A DNA stretch of 64,000 bases from Thiocystis minor (GTDB lineage: Bacteria > Pseudomonadota > Gammaproteobacteria > Chromatiales > Chromatiaceae), in NCBI RefSeq assembly GCF_016653465.1, contig NZ_NHSQ01000157.1, positions 1-64,000 of the forward strand. The letters are read 5' to 3'. Positions within the stretch are counted from its first letter, which is position 1. Each line of letters starts with the position of its first letter. The notes below the pieces were generated by a model. That model searched no databases and was not told where the DNA came from. It saw nothing but the letters and a program-made list of their open reading frames with translations. Position numbers and translations under genes: made by a program. Positions 51,047 to 60,202 of this stretch are shown one piece after another.

Positions 51047-51540
51047 TGCGTCATTCTCCTAGTCAGGTTAAAAGTGAAATGTTAACGGCACACGGGAGGC
51101 GGGAGGAGTTCGACTTCTCTGTCTTCCCACTTCTTCGCTTCTTCGCGTACTTCGTTCTACGCTCTATTAATCCATCAATACCACGCTCCTTAATACCGCG
51201 CGTGGAGTTTGCCGCGAACACTGCTTTTAATAGCGTTCCATGTGCTCATCATTGAATCTAGACCATGAAAAACAGCTCGTCAAGTTATTGAAGACCCGTA
51301 TTCAATGAGTCATAAAAGATTCATCGATCAGGCATGAAAGTCCTTTTTCTCATTGGATAGAGACCCGTGCCGAGTTCTACGTCGCTACCCCTTTTCACCG
51401 CAAATTAACGGTCAATACTGGCATCCAGCCTGTTCGTGTCAGATGCGGTGATAAGGAAGATAGTTGATAGGCAACTCGTTTGCTATGCGTATGAATACTC
51501 AGAGGTGCGGTTTCGATCAATTTTTCTTAAATAACGATCA
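51047..51540. other. gap without a convincing gene
   Basis: About 490 bases, AT-richer than average, upstream of paralogue 2. One 69-codon frame (51046-51255) has no support. Promoter sequences for paralogue 2 must lie near 51060-51150. No RNA gene seen. Confidence 0.45.
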
Positions 51541-51627
51541 GGGAAAGTACTCAGTCGAGTCTATTGAGGCGATCTTTATTCTGGGGGAAAATACTCAATC
51601 GTATCTATTGGGACGATCTTCATTTTG
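51541..51627. repeat. imperfect 44-bp tandem repeat
   Basis: GGAAAGTACTCAGTCGAGTC, then TATTGAGGCGATCTTTATTC, is followed immediately by GGAAAATACTCAATCGTATC, then TATTGGGACGATCTTCATT. The second unit runs into the corA relic: its GACGATCTTCAT belongs to the corA sequence, so the tandem copying happened after or with the corA duplication. Confidence 0.75.
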
Positions 51628-51768
51628 CTGACTTTCCTGGCCGGCGTCTATAGAATGAACATGCGATCCCTGAGAATGCACGGCGGCTCAGCTAGGCGAG
51701 CTTTTGGGTGGTTTGCCTGGCCATCGCCGGGCTCATGCCGTGGCGCTTCCGGCGCGGCGGCTGGCTTT
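51600..51768 (+). pseudogene. relic of the corA 3' end
   Basis: Compared with corA 47806-47974: GGGACGATCTTCAT / GGAACGATCTTCAT, CTGACTTTCCTGGCCGGCGT / CTGACCTTCCTGGCCGGCGT, TATAGAATGAACATGC / TATGGAATGAACATGC, and CGCTTCCGGCGCGGCGGCTG / CGCTTCCGGCGTGGCGGCTG. Small deletions destroy the frame. As at corA itself, a GGCGATTT repeat end follows directly. Non-functional. Confidence 0.9.
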
Positions 51769-51770
51769 CT

Positions 51771-51871
51771 TTAAGGCGATTTCCGGGAATCAGTTTGTAG
51801 TTTGTAGGGGCGACTTAAGTCGCCCCTTGTATGCCCCTACACGGGTCAGTCCTTTTCCGGAAATCACCTAA
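51771..51871. repeat. MITE-like element, TIR family TTAAGGYGATTTCCGG (short form)
   Basis: Ends TTAAGGCGATTTCCGGGAA and TTTTCCGGAAATCACCTAA are inverted copies and match those of 38742-38927. The interior contains the 20-bp palindrome GGGGCGACTTAAGTCGCCCC. 101 bases in all, no coding capacity. Confidence 0.8.
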
Positions 51872-51946
51872 CGACCTGAGACTGGCGAGTGCGCCCCGGC
51901 GATGTCAGGATCAATTTCAGCTTCAGTAACAGGAGATCGATCCCGC

Positions 51947-52939
51947 ATGGCCACCCCTGCCGCATCCGCCCACTCTCGCAACCAGGGCGTGGATTTTCTC
52001 CGCGCCATCTGCATCCTCTATATCGTCGGCTACTGGCATCTGATCCCCTACACGACGGCCCTGCCGGGTTACGCCAACTGGTTCACCGAGGGGCTGAAAT
52101 ACGCCGCGCTGGCGACTTTCGTCTTTTGCTCCGGTTATCTGCTTGGGCGCCATGCGATCACGCTCGATCCGCGCGGGCTCTGGTCCTTCTACCGCCGCCG
52201 TCTGCTACGCATCTATCCGCTGTATCTGCTGGCCCTGATCCTCTTTGGCGTGTTCGGCATCGCCAGTCAGACGCAGGTCGTCGAGGGCGCCCTGCTGATC
52301 TCGATGTTCAGTCCGCCGGCGATGCCGACCCTGTGGTTCGTCACCATGATCATGGTGTTCTATCTGATCGCGCCCCCGCTTATTCGCTTCGCGCATCGAC
52401 CCGCGCTCGCCGTCCTCATTGGCGGCGGGCTGCTGGTGGCGCTGGTTGGCTGGCACCAATGGATCAGGCACCTCGACCTGCGCATCCTCCTGTATCTGCC
52501 GGTCTTCGTGCTGGGCATTCTCTATCGGCGCCAGGCGTCTCTCGGCGCGCTGGCGAAACGGTACGACTGGATCCTGCTCGGACTGCTGATCCTGCTGCTC
52601 CCGCTAAGCGTGACTGGCAACGAATGGTCGCTCCGGGGCATCTTTCTCCTCATGCCCCTGATCCTGGTCAGCGCCCTGACGCTTTTCGTCTTCGCCGACC
52701 GGATCGCCGGTCGGCTCCATGCTCCGACCGTTGCCTTGCTCGCCTATGCGAGCTTCGGCCTCTATCTCTTTCATCGGCTGATCTTCAAGGCGGCGATCGC
52801 GGTTTATTTCCCTGAACAGGGCGCGGAGCAGGTTCTGTATCTTCTGTTGGTCGCGCTGCCCATCAGCCTGTTGCTCGGCTACGTCATGCAGCGCGGTTAC
52901 GATGGACTGGCGGCGCGCTGGATGCCTGACGGGAGATAG
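51947..52939 (+). CDS. acyltransferase family 3 membrane protein
   Basis: 330 residues from the ATG at 51947, which has AGGAG at the right distance; an in-frame ATG at 51902 has none. About ten membrane segments. RNQGVDFLRAICILYIVGYW at the start is the Acyltransferase_3 signature, and YRRRLLRIYPLYLLALILF is the conserved Arg-rich turn. These integral enzymes transfer acyl groups to surface glycans or lipids. The acceptor cannot be told from context. Confidence 0.85.
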   Translation: MATPAASAHSRNQGVDFLRAICILYIVGYWHLIPYTTALPGYANWFTEGLKYAALATFVFCSGYLLGRHAITLDPRGLWSFYRRRLLRIYPLYLLALILFGVFGIASQTQVVEGALLISMFSPPAMPTLWFVTMIMVFYLIAPPLIRFAHRPALAVLIGGGLLVALVGWHQWIRHLDLRILLYLPVFVLGILYRRQASLGALAKRYDWILLGLLILLLPLSVTGNEWSLRGIFLLMPLILVSALTLFVFADRIAGRLHAPTVALLAYASFGLYLFHRLIFKAAIAVYFPEQGAEQVLYLLLVALPISLLLGYVMQRGYDGLAARWMPDGR

Positions 52940-53095
52940 GGGCGTTGCGCAGGCGGCGATGGCCGCCTGCCCGGCTTGAGACATCCCCGCCCACGGCGTA
53001 TCCTCGCCCCCCTCACATCGTGACGCGCGGCGGCTCCCATCCACGCTCCAGCGTTCGCGACCCTCCCGACGGCTTCCCCCGACTCTGGCCCTACT

Positions 53096-54682
53096 ATGGC
53101 GTCTTCCATGATTCAGCCCGCCGCCGCTCCGCATTCCTGGCGCGAATCGCTCGTCTCGCTGCGTCATCCCCGCGTGATCTCCATGCTGTTTCTCGGTTTC
53201 TCGGCCGGGATTCCGCTGCTTCTGATCTTTTCCTCGCTCTCGCTGTGGCTGCGCGAGGCCGGCATCGAGCGCAACGCGGTGACCTTTTTCAGTTGGGCGG
53301 CGCTGGCCTTTTCGTTCAAATTCATTTGGGCGCCCCTGATCGACCGTCTGCCGGTGCCCTTTCTCACCCGCTGGTTCGGTCGGCGCCGGGCCTGGCTGCT
53401 GGTCGCCCAGACTTCGATCATCGCCGCCATCCTGTTCATGGCCCTGACCGATCCCTCGACGGGCGTCGACAGCCTGACGCGGATGGCGCTGGCCGCCGTG
53501 CTACTCGGCTTTTCGGCGGCGACCCAGGACATCGTGATCGATGCCTACCGGATCGAGTCCGCCGCGCCGCGACTCCAGGCGCTGATGTCGTCCACCTATA
53601 TCGCCGGTTACCGCATCGGCATGGTGGTGGCGGGCGCCGGCGCGCTCTATCTGGCGGATCTGTTCGGATCGGAGGCTGGCGCGTACAACTACGGGGCGTG
53701 GCGGATGACCTATTTCGTCATGGCGAGCACCATGCTGGTCGGGCTGATCACGACCCTGACGATCCGCGAACCCGAGACCGACCGCTCCGCCGATCATCAC
53801 TATGCCCCCACGGATTATCTGCGTCTGCTGGCGGTCTTCGCCGTCACGGCCGCCACCTTCGCGACGGTCTTTTTCCTGGGCGACGCGCCCTTTACCGGCT
53901 TGAAGACCGCCGCGGGCGGCGGCGTCCTGGTCGGCTTTCTGCTGGAGATGCTGCATTTCGCGCTGGCGGTGAGCGCGGGCGTCCTGATCGGCTGGATGCT
54001 GGTGAGACTGGGCGCCATCAACCGGGTCATGGCGCGCGAGACCTGGGTCGAGCCCGCGCTGGATTTCTTCCGTCGCTATGGCCTGAAAACCGCGCTCCTG
54101 CTGCTGGCACTGATCGGGCTCTATCGCATCTCGGACATCGTGCTCGGGGTCATTTCCAACGTCTTCTATCAGGATCTCGGCTTCACCAAGTCCCAGATCG
54201 CGACTGCGGTCAAAACCTTTGGCGTCTTCGTCAGCATCGCCGGCGGACTGCTCGGCGGATTGCTGGCGACCCGCTACGGCGTGATGCGCATCCTGATGGT
54301 CGGCGCCATTTTGTCGTCGGCGGCCCAGCTCATCTTCATCGCGCTGGCCAATGCCGGCGCCAATCTGGTGCTCCTGTATATCGCGGTAGGCGCGGACAAC
54401 CTGGTCGCCGGGCTGGCGAGCGCGGCCTTTGTCGCCTTTCTGTCGAGCCTGACCAGCGTCTCCTTCACCGCCGTGCAATACGCCATTTTCAGCTCGCTCA
54501 TGACCCTGCTGCCCAAACTGCTGGGCGGCTATTCGGGCACCATCGTCAACGGCATCGGTTATCCGGGGTTCTTCATCTTCACCAGCCTGATCGGCATTCC
54601 GGTCATCGGTCTGGTGTGGCTGGCGGGCAAACGTCTGGCGATCGCCGATCAGGCGCGGATGGCGAGCGGTGCGAAAGACTGA
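53096..54682 (+). CDS. ampG: AmpG-family muropeptide permease
   Basis: 528 residues, 12-14 membrane segments of the major facilitator type. FLGFSAGIPLLLIFSSLSLW, then LREAGIERNAVTFFSW, FKFIWAPLIDR, GRRRAWLL and FSAATQDIVIDAYRIE are the AmpG landmarks. AmpG imports anhydro-muropeptides from the periplasm for cell-wall recycling. A central loop (about 235-330) is longer than in the Escherichia coli protein. Alternative starts differ by four codons (MASSM). Confidence 0.88.
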   Translation: MASSMIQPAAAPHSWRESLVSLRHPRVISMLFLGFSAGIPLLLIFSSLSLWLREAGIERNAVTFFSWAALAFSFKFIWAPLIDRLPVPFLTRWFGRRRAWLLVAQTSIIAAILFMALTDPSTGVDSLTRMALAAVLLGFSAATQDIVIDAYRIESAAPRLQALMSSTYIAGYRIGMVVAGAGALYLADLFGSEAGAYNYGAWRMTYFVMASTMLVGLITTLTIREPETDRSADHHYAPTDYLRLLAVFAVTAATFATVFFLGDAPFTGLKTAAGGGVLVGFLLEMLHFALAVSAGVLIGWMLVRLGAINRVMARETWVEPALDFFRRYGLKTALLLLALIGLYRISDIVLGVISNVFYQDLGFTKSQIATAVKTFGVFVSIAGGLLGGLLATRYGVMRILMVGAILSSAAQLIFIALANAGANLVLLYIAVGADNLVAGLASAAFVAFLSSLTSVSFTAVQYAIFSSLMTLLPKLLGGYSGTIVNGIGYPGFFIFTSLIGIPVIGLVWLAGKRLAIADQARMASGAKD

Positions 54683-55083
54683 TTGCGGTTGAGGCTAGCA
54701 CAAGGGAATTTAATCACCCACCATTGCGCTAGCCGATTGCGTGCGAACCGCGCGAGCGCCTATACTGACCAAGCCGCTCGTCGGCACCGAAGAAAAACGG
54801 GCTTCTCGTCTCGCCCCAAGGGATAGACCTTCAGACGATGGGCTCGCAATCCATCCAGACGGCCGTTCGGTCGGATTCGCGGTCTTCGCGGCTCCACGCC
54901 TCCGGTGGTTTGAGTCGATAAAAGGTTTATCGCGGAACATGCTTTCCGCAACCCCTCGGGTCAAGACGCGCACTCAGGCCACGGGCCGTGCTGAACTCAT
55001 TGGCGCGCATTCCTCCGGTCGGCTGCGTTCGACGTGAACGTCTGTCCTTAACGTCTCCATAATCATTCGAGAGTGTAACGACA
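54683..55083. other. gap upstream of the sulfur globule gene
   Basis: About 400 bases. A 98-codon frame covers part of it without family support. The promoter of the sulfur globule protein is expected here, but I cannot fix it. A short inverted sequence (CTCGCAATCC / GGTTTGAG) is too weak to report. Confidence 0.4.
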
Positions 55084-55518
55084 ATGATGAAAGCCATGAA
55101 AATTGCCGGTCTTGCAGCGGTCGTCGGTCTGGCCAGTGCCTCCTTTACCGCGAGCGCCTGGTGGGGCGGCCCCGGTGGCTACGGGAACGACGGCCGTGGT
55201 TACGGCAACGGCATGATGGACAACATGGGCGACATGTTCGGTGACGGCACCGGCGACTTCAACATGAACATGAGCGGCAGCGGTCGCAGTCAGGGTCGTG
55301 GCTACGGTCGCGGCTATGGCCGTGGCGATGGTTATGGCTATGGCAGTGGCGATGGCTACGGCGCGCCTTATGGTTACGGCGCTCCCTATGGCTATGGCGC
55401 CCCCTATGGCTACGGCGGTGCTCCTGGCTATGGCGCCCCTTATGGCTATGGCGCACCCTATGGCGCAATGCCTCCGCAGATGCCAGTCCAGCCTCCCCAG
55501 GCCGCGCCAGCTCAATAA
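55084..55518 (+). CDS. sulfur globule protein
   Basis: 144 residues. A signal peptide ([20 protein letters not shown], cut after ASA) precedes a mature protein rich in Gly, Tyr and Asn. It opens [18 protein letters not shown], has the [20 protein letters not shown] block, and then repeats of G-Y-G-A-P-Y. This is the structural envelope protein class of periplasmic sulfur globules in purple sulfur bacteria (SgpA/B/C type). The tail is Pro/Gln-rich ([17 protein letters not shown]). Which Sgp paralogue it is cannot be decided. The GGCTATGGCGCCCCTTATGG-type DNA repeats encode the GYGAPY units. Confidence 0.85.
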   Translation: MMKAMKIAGLAAVVGLASASFTASAWWGGPGGYGNDGRGYGNGMMDNMGDMFGDGTGDFNMNMSGSGRSQGRGYGRGYGRGDGYGYGSGDGYGAPYGYGAPYGYGAPYGYGGAPGYGAPYGYGAPYGAMPPQMPVQPPQAAPAQ

Positions 55519-55556
55519 GACCTTGTCCTTGAGCCGGTTCGTTTAGATGCTCGCGG

Positions 55557-55576
55557 ACACCCCGGAGACGGGGTGT
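55557..55576 (+). terminator. hairpin behind the sulfur globule gene
   Basis: ACACCCC GGAGAC GGGGTGT, a perfect 7-bp stem 40 bases after the stop. No U-run follows, so it may stabilise the transcript rather than end it. Confidence 0.55.
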
Positions 55577-55958
55577 GCCGCTTGCCAGCGGCGAGTGCCT
55601 CGCTCGTTTATTGAAATCCGCCAAGATCGCGATCTCTCCGCCCTGCCTCCCCTTTACCGTTGATCAACCTCTGATCGGACCGAATCCCCAACCCGCGATT
55701 CGTGTCGGTGTTCTCCGAATCGACATCCAGCATTTGAACGCCTGGCTTGACGCGCAGGACGATTTGCCGCGCCGCCGTTCCCGAACCGAGTGAATATCGG
55801 ATCTCGTACCCTATTCACGGCATGTTTTACCACTCCGCATGCCGGATCCCGCGTGCACAGAGATGCATTTATCGCGATAATTGATCGAGCATAAAAATGA
55901 TCGATCAGAATCGAGTCCGCATCGTTGGACTTTCATGCGAAACAACGCGAGGCATTCC
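55577..55958. other. gap with a possible HTH gene fragment
   Basis: About 380 bases. A plus-strand frame ends RVGVLRIDIQHLNAWLDAQD, reminiscent of the last strand and helix of an excisionase-type DNA-binding domain, but the N-terminal half is missing. Otherwise empty; 55880-55955 should hold the promoter of the next gene. Confidence 0.35.
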
Positions 55959-56738
55959 ATGACCGACAAGCATCTGTACCTGTCCCTGATCCCGCAGGCA
56001 CTCATCGCGTCCATGTTGAAGCCGGAGGAATTCGGCAGCTATTACGCGGTAGGAACCAAGGTTCATGTGCAGGGCGAGGCGATCTTTTTCGAGGTCGACC
56101 CCAAGTTCCGCTCGGATGATTTCCCCTTCCATCTCGTCGACGAACGCTGCGTCCCGAAGCCGGACGGCTCGTCCAAGAACTCGGTCTATCTCTCGATCTA
56201 CCGGGTGTTGTCGCGGGTTCCGGTCGCCGCGCTCGGCAACCTCTATCTCGTGACGAACGACGGTAAAACGCTAGAGCTGCGACGCGAGGAATACAAACCG
56301 CATCCAAACGAGCGGCTCCATCTTTATCAGGAGTTCTGCCCGATCACTCCGATGGTTGCCAGCCGGCTGGAGCCGCATGAATTTTCCGATTTCATCACGA
56401 ACCCGACCAATCCTGTCCATGTTCCTCGGATCGTTTTCTCCGAGCTGAATCTCGGGGAACTGGCGGACAATCCCGAGCACGGCTCAACCGATGACATCCC
56501 CTATTCGAACATCGACCATCTGCGCGACGTTCTCCTCGAACTGACGAACAATCACGGCAAGCCCAGCAAACTGGTGCTGAAGCAGGTCAAGGAGGGCGTG
56601 ATCTATCGCATGGTGCAAGGCGGCTTCTATGTCGGCGACCAGAACGACTTCGCTTATTATCGCTTCCCCACTCTGGCGGAACTCGAAGACCGGTATCGCG
56701 GCTGGTGGCGTTCCGCGCAGGTCACGGGGCTCGAATAA
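55959..56738 (+). CDS. conserved hypothetical protein
   Basis: 259 residues from the ATG at 55959 (MTDKHLYLSLIPQALIASML). Soluble, no signal peptide. Segments such as EEFGSYYAVGTKVHVQGEAI, YLSIYRVLSRVPVAALGNLY and LYQEFCPITPMVASRLEPHEF suggest two repeats of an alpha/beta unit. I do not recognise the family. It ends 80 bases before hppA on the same strand, so read-through into hppA is possible. Confidence 0.65.
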   Translation: MTDKHLYLSLIPQALIASMLKPEEFGSYYAVGTKVHVQGEAIFFEVDPKFRSDDFPFHLVDERCVPKPDGSSKNSVYLSIYRVLSRVPVAALGNLYLVTNDGKTLELRREEYKPHPNERLHLYQEFCPITPMVASRLEPHEFSDFITNPTNPVHVPRIVFSELNLGELADNPEHGSTDDIPYSNIDHLRDVLLELTNNHGKPSKLVLKQVKEGVIYRMVQGGFYVGDQNDFAYYRFPTLAELEDRYRGWWRSAQVTGLE

Positions 56739-56818
56739 GGCTCGCCCAATAACCGCCAGACACCCGACTGGCGCACTGAATTCATCCTTTCCACCTTGCT
56801 TGCACAGGCTGTCACCCA

Positions 56819-59017
56819 ATGAATGAGATTGTCTTTTGGATCGCGCCCATCGCCGCCATCGCGGCGTTGGTTTACGCGTGGGGGTTCTATAAGGAAATGA
56901 TCCGTCAGGACCAGGGCACCGCGCTGATGCAGGAGATCGGCGGCCATGTCAGCCGTGGCGCCATGGCGTATCTGTGGCAACAGTACAAGATCATGTCCCT
57001 GGTCTTCGTGGTGCTGGCGGCGGTGTTTGCCGTGCTGGCCTACCAGTTCCATGTGCAAAGCACCTGGCTGCCGGTCACCTTCCTCTGCGGCGGATTTTTC
57101 TCGGCGCTGGCGGGCTATTTCGGGATGCAAACCGCGACCCAGGCATCCACCCGCACCGCCGCCGCCGCCCGCACCTCGCTACCGGACGCGCTACGCATCG
57201 CCTTCCGCAGCGGCGCGGTCATGGGTCTGGTCGTGGTCGGGCTGGGACTCGGCAACATCGTGTTCTGGTTCATCCTGGCGAGCCTCCTGATTCCGGCGGG
57301 CGATACCGGCGAGACGCACCGCATGGTGCTCATCACCACCACCACCCTGACCTTCGGCATGGGCGCCTCGCTTCAGGCCATGTTCGCCCGCGTGGGCGGC
57401 GGCATCTTCACCAAGGCGGCCGATGTCGGCGCGGATCTGGTCGGCAAGGTCGAGAGCGGCATTCCGGAGGACGACCCACGCAACCCGGCGGTGATCGCGG
57501 ATAACGTTGGCGATAACGTCGGCGATGTCGCCGGCATGGGCGCCGATCTCTTCGAGTCTTACGTCGGCTCCATTCTGGCCGCAAGCGCACTGGGCGCAGC
57601 GGCCTATATGAGCGATCCGTCGCTCCAGATGAAGGCGGTGGTCGCGCCCATCATGATCGCCGGGTTGGGCATCCTGCTGTCCATCCTTGGGGTTTATCTG
57701 GTCAAGACCGAGGAAGGCGCGAACCAGAAACAACTGCTCGACGCGCTCGGGCGCGGCATCAACAGCAGCGCGGCCATGATCGTCGTCGTCTCGCTGGCGT
57801 TTCTATTCCTGCTCGGGATGCCGAACGTCTGGGGGATCTGGGGCGCGGTGATCGCGGGCCTGGTCTCGGGCGTCATTATCGGTCGCTCCACCGAGTATTA
57901 CACCTCGCCCAGCTACTCGCCGACCCGCCAGATCGCCAATCAGGCCGAAGGCGGCGCGGCGACGCTGGTCATCGCCGGGATCGGCGTCGGCATGCTCTCG
58001 ACCGCCATCCCGGTGCTGACGGTGGGTGTCGGCACCCTGCTGGCCTTCCTGTTCGCCTCCGGCTTCGATGCCAGTCAGATGAATCAGGGTCTCTATGGCG
58101 TGGGTATCGCTGCTGTCGGGATGCTGTCAACCCTGGGGATCACGCTCGCCAGCGACGCCTACGGCCCCATCGCCGACAACGCCGGCGGCAACGCCGAGAT
58201 GAGCGGTCTGGGGCCAGAGGTTCGCGCCCGTACCGACGCGCTCGATTCGCTCGGCAATACGACGGCTGCGACCGGCAAGGGGTTCGCCATCGGCTCCGCC
58301 GCGCTCACCGCGCTCGCGCTGCTGGCGTCCTATGTCGAAGTGGTCCGGATGGAACTCATCAAGGTCGGCACGACGGTGCTGACGCTTGGTCACGGCACGA
58401 CCGTCCCGACCGATTCGGCAACCCTGACCGATTTCATGACCTATTACAGCGTGAATCTCCTGAATCCCACGGTTCTGGTGGGGGTCATGATCGGCGCCAT
58501 GGTCGCTTTCGCCTTCAGCGGGATGACCGTGCAGGCGGTGGGACGCGCCGCGCTCTTGATGGTGGAAGAAGTACGTCGACAATTCCGGGAAGATCCGGGC
58601 ATCCTCAAGGGTACCTCGCAACCGGACTATGAACGCTGCGTCGCGATCTCCACTCTCGGTGCCCAACGCGAAATGGTCGTGCCCGCGCTGATCGCGGTGA
58701 TTGCCCCGGTCTTAACTGGCCTGCTCCTGGGCGTGGCGGGCGTGATCGGCCTGCTAGTCGGCGGACTCTCCAGCGGCTTCGTGCTGGCGGTGTTTCTCGC
58801 CAACTCCGGCGGTGCCTGGGATAACGCCAAGAAACACATCGAGGCGGGTCATCACGGCGGCAAGAACTCGCGCGCGCACCGGGCGGCGGTGATCGGCGAC
58901 ACCATCGGCGACCCCTTCAAGGACACCTCGGGACCGAGCCTGAATATCCTGATCAAGCTGATGAGTATCGTCGCCATCATCATGGCGGGGGTGACGGTGA
59001 CCTACAGCCTGCTGTAG
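56819..59017 (+). CDS. hppA: membrane-bound ion-translocating pyrophosphatase
   Basis: 732 residues, about 16 membrane helices. The catalytic loops are intact: [20 protein letters not shown], then [20 protein letters not shown]; later [12 protein letters not shown]; and near the end [11 protein letters not shown] and [20 protein letters not shown]. The selector segment reads [10 protein letters not shown]. An Ala there, instead of Lys, is the K+-stimulated type. The enzyme pumps H+ or Na+ across the membrane using pyrophosphate, common in phototrophs. Which ion cannot be read securely. A terminator follows at 59057. Confidence 0.95.
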   Translation: MNEIVFWIAPIAAIAALVYAWGFYKEMIRQDQGTALMQEIGGHVSRGAMAYLWQQYKIMSLVFVVLAAVFAVLAYQFHVQSTWLPVTFLCGGFFSALAGYFGMQTATQASTRTAAAARTSLPDALRIAFRSGAVMGLVVVGLGLGNIVFWFILASLLIPAGDTGETHRMVLITTTTLTFGMGASLQAMFARVGGGIFTKAADVGADLVGKVESGIPEDDPRNPAVIADNVGDNVGDVAGMGADLFESYVGSILAASALGAAAYMSDPSLQMKAVVAPIMIAGLGILLSILGVYLVKTEEGANQKQLLDALGRGINSSAAMIVVVSLAFLFLLGMPNVWGIWGAVIAGLVSGVIIGRSTEYYTSPSYSPTRQIANQAEGGAATLVIAGIGVGMLSTAIPVLTVGVGTLLAFLFASGFDASQMNQGLYGVGIAAVGMLSTLGITLASDAYGPIADNAGGNAEMSGLGPEVRARTDALDSLGNTTAATGKGFAIGSAALTALALLASYVEVVRMELIKVGTTVLTLGHGTTVPTDSATLTDFMTYYSVNLLNPTVLVGVMIGAMVAFAFSGMTVQAVGRAALLMVEEVRRQFREDPGILKGTSQPDYERCVAISTLGAQREMVVPALIAVIAPVLTGLLLGVAGVIGLLVGGLSSGFVLAVFLANSGGAWDNAKKHIEAGHHGGKNSRAHRAAVIGDTIGDPFKDTSGPSLNILIKLMSIVAIIMAGVTVTYSLL

Positions 59018-59056
59018 CGGGCTGACTGGTTGCGAGTCGGGAAAGGGACGCACCTA

Positions 59057-59087
59057 ACCCTCGGGCGCCAAGCGCCCGAGGGGTTTT
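59057..59087 (+). terminator. terminator of hppA
   Basis: CCCTCGGGCGC CAA GCGCCCGAGGG followed by GTTTT, an 11-bp perfect stem 40 bases after the hppA stop. Confidence 0.88.
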
Positions 59088-59150
59088 CATGGCGGGGTTT
59101 GATGCGAGCGGTCATGTGACGCATCCCTGCGCCTCGTGGTGTCAATCGAC

Positions 59151-59465
59151 TCAGTGGTGATGATCTTCCAGCGAGCCTTCATGCGCCAGCGGCGTGCCAA
59201 GTTCCTCGAACTTGAACAGATAGAAGGCGCGATGCCCATTGTGGTCCAGAACCCGCAGACTGTCGGATTCTCTGAACCCGTTTGTTACCTTTCTGAAGTG
59301 GCCGCCATAACGCTCTTCGGCAAGCGCCAGAGGAATCTCATAGGCCATGAACTTCGGGATACCCTTGTTGGCCAGACGTTCCAGCAAGTCTGGATTTTCA
59401 AGCGAGTCATACGACGTCAGGATGACGATCGGTCCACTTCCAGTCATTAACATTGCACATTTCAT
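59151..59465 (-). CDS. small conserved cytosolic protein
   Basis: 104 residues from the ATG at 59465 (MKCAMLMTGSGPIVILTSYD). ENPDLLERLANKGIPKFMAY, then EIPLALAEERYGGHF and RVLDHNGHRAFYLFKFEELG follow a small uncharacterised family of about 100 residues found in sulfur- and hydrogen-oxidising bacteria. It ends in a His-rich HEGSLEDHHH. Convergent with hppA. Function unknown. Confidence 0.7.
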   Translation of the reverse strand: MKCAMLMTGSGPIVILTSYDSLENPDLLERLANKGIPKFMAYEIPLALAEERYGGHFRKVTNGFRESDSLRVLDHNGHRAFYLFKFEELGTPLAHEGSLEDHHH

Positions 59466-59685
59466 AAGAATCCAAATCCCCCAAGTTTGATGGCCCGCGC
59501 GGGCGGGAATGATGGTGGCGATCAACACGTCCAACCGGAATGCCCAATGCGCTCATCGCAAGGCGAACGCAGGGAACGGGCATTTGCGAGCAGGATTTTA
59601 TCACCGAAAACCGCAGTTTCCAGGTGCAATGACAACGCCGGCGGATCATGGCACCCTGTCGCCTTTCTTTTGTTGGATACGCCCC

Positions 59686-60141
59686 ATGTTTCACCTGTCA
59701 CAACCGATTCGCGCCATTCCTGTCTGGACGCTAGGCGCATCTGTCTGGGCTTTTTCCGCGGTCGCCGCCGGCGATCCCGAGCCCCCGCCAATCATGCCCG
59801 ATCCGATCGCCCAGGACCATGCGGGTAGCGCCGGGAAACTGTTCACTGAGAGCTTTTTCCTGACGCTCGGTTTCTCCTTCATGATCGGGCTGGCCATGGG
59901 CTTTGCCCTGAAGGTCGCCTTCAAGATTGCGCTGCTCGTCATTGGCCTGATCCTGCTCGGCGTCTTCGGACTCCAGTATGCCGGGCTCGTCGACATCAAC
60001 TGGTCGGGCGTCGAGGCCCATTACGACGGCTGGATGGCCTGGCTGGGCGCCTTCGCGGGCGTCTTTTTCGCATTCGTCGGAGACAATCTGACCGGCGGGG
60101 CCTCCTTTCTGGCGGGACTGGCGCTGGGTCTGAAATATTAG
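59686..60141 (+). CDS. FUN14-family membrane protein
   Basis: 151 residues from the ATG at 59686. Signal or anchor (IPVWTLGASVWAFSAVAAGD), then GFSFMIGLAMGFALKVAFK, IALLVIGLILLGVFGLQYAG and LVDINWSGVEAHYDGW, the FUN14 pattern of a glycine-rich helix pair and a conserved NW segment. A last membrane helix ends AGLALGLKY. The TAG stop (60139-60141) is the first three bases of a 64-bp repeat element. Confidence 0.75.
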   Translation: MFHLSQPIRAIPVWTLGASVWAFSAVAAGDPEPPPIMPDPIAQDHAGSAGKLFTESFFLTLGFSFMIGLAMGFALKVAFKIALLVIGLILLGVFGLQYAGLVDINWSGVEAHYDGWMAWLGAFAGVFFAFVGDNLTGGASFLAGLALGLKY

Positions 60142-60202
60142 TGCTTCGCTGCTCAAATTCCGAGACCTGAGACGGTTTTGGGATTTTCGCACAGTTGCAC
60201 TA
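60139..60202. repeat. 64-bp TAGTGC-ended element between two convergent stops
   Basis: Begins TAGTGC and ends GCACTA. The interior (TTCGCTGCTCAAATTCCGAG, then ACCTGAGACGGTTTTGGGAT) equals the outer parts of 10136-10271. The left TAG is the stop of the FUN14 gene and the right TAG, on the minus strand, is the stop of cmoB. The element fills the intergenic space completely. Confidence 0.88.

Noticed and set aside
52945-54732. 595-codon frame on the same strand as ampG, in another frame
   Set aside because: Out-of-frame shadow of the membrane protein; Arg/Gly-rich.
55320-55480. Short direct repeats considered as a regulatory array
   Set aside because: They encode the GYGAPY repeats of the sulfur globule protein, which explains them.
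55575-55793. 72-codon frame ending in an excisionase-like RIDIQHLNAWLDAQ
   Set aside because: Only the last strand and helix resemble the family; too little to call a gene, noted as a possible fragment in the gap entry.
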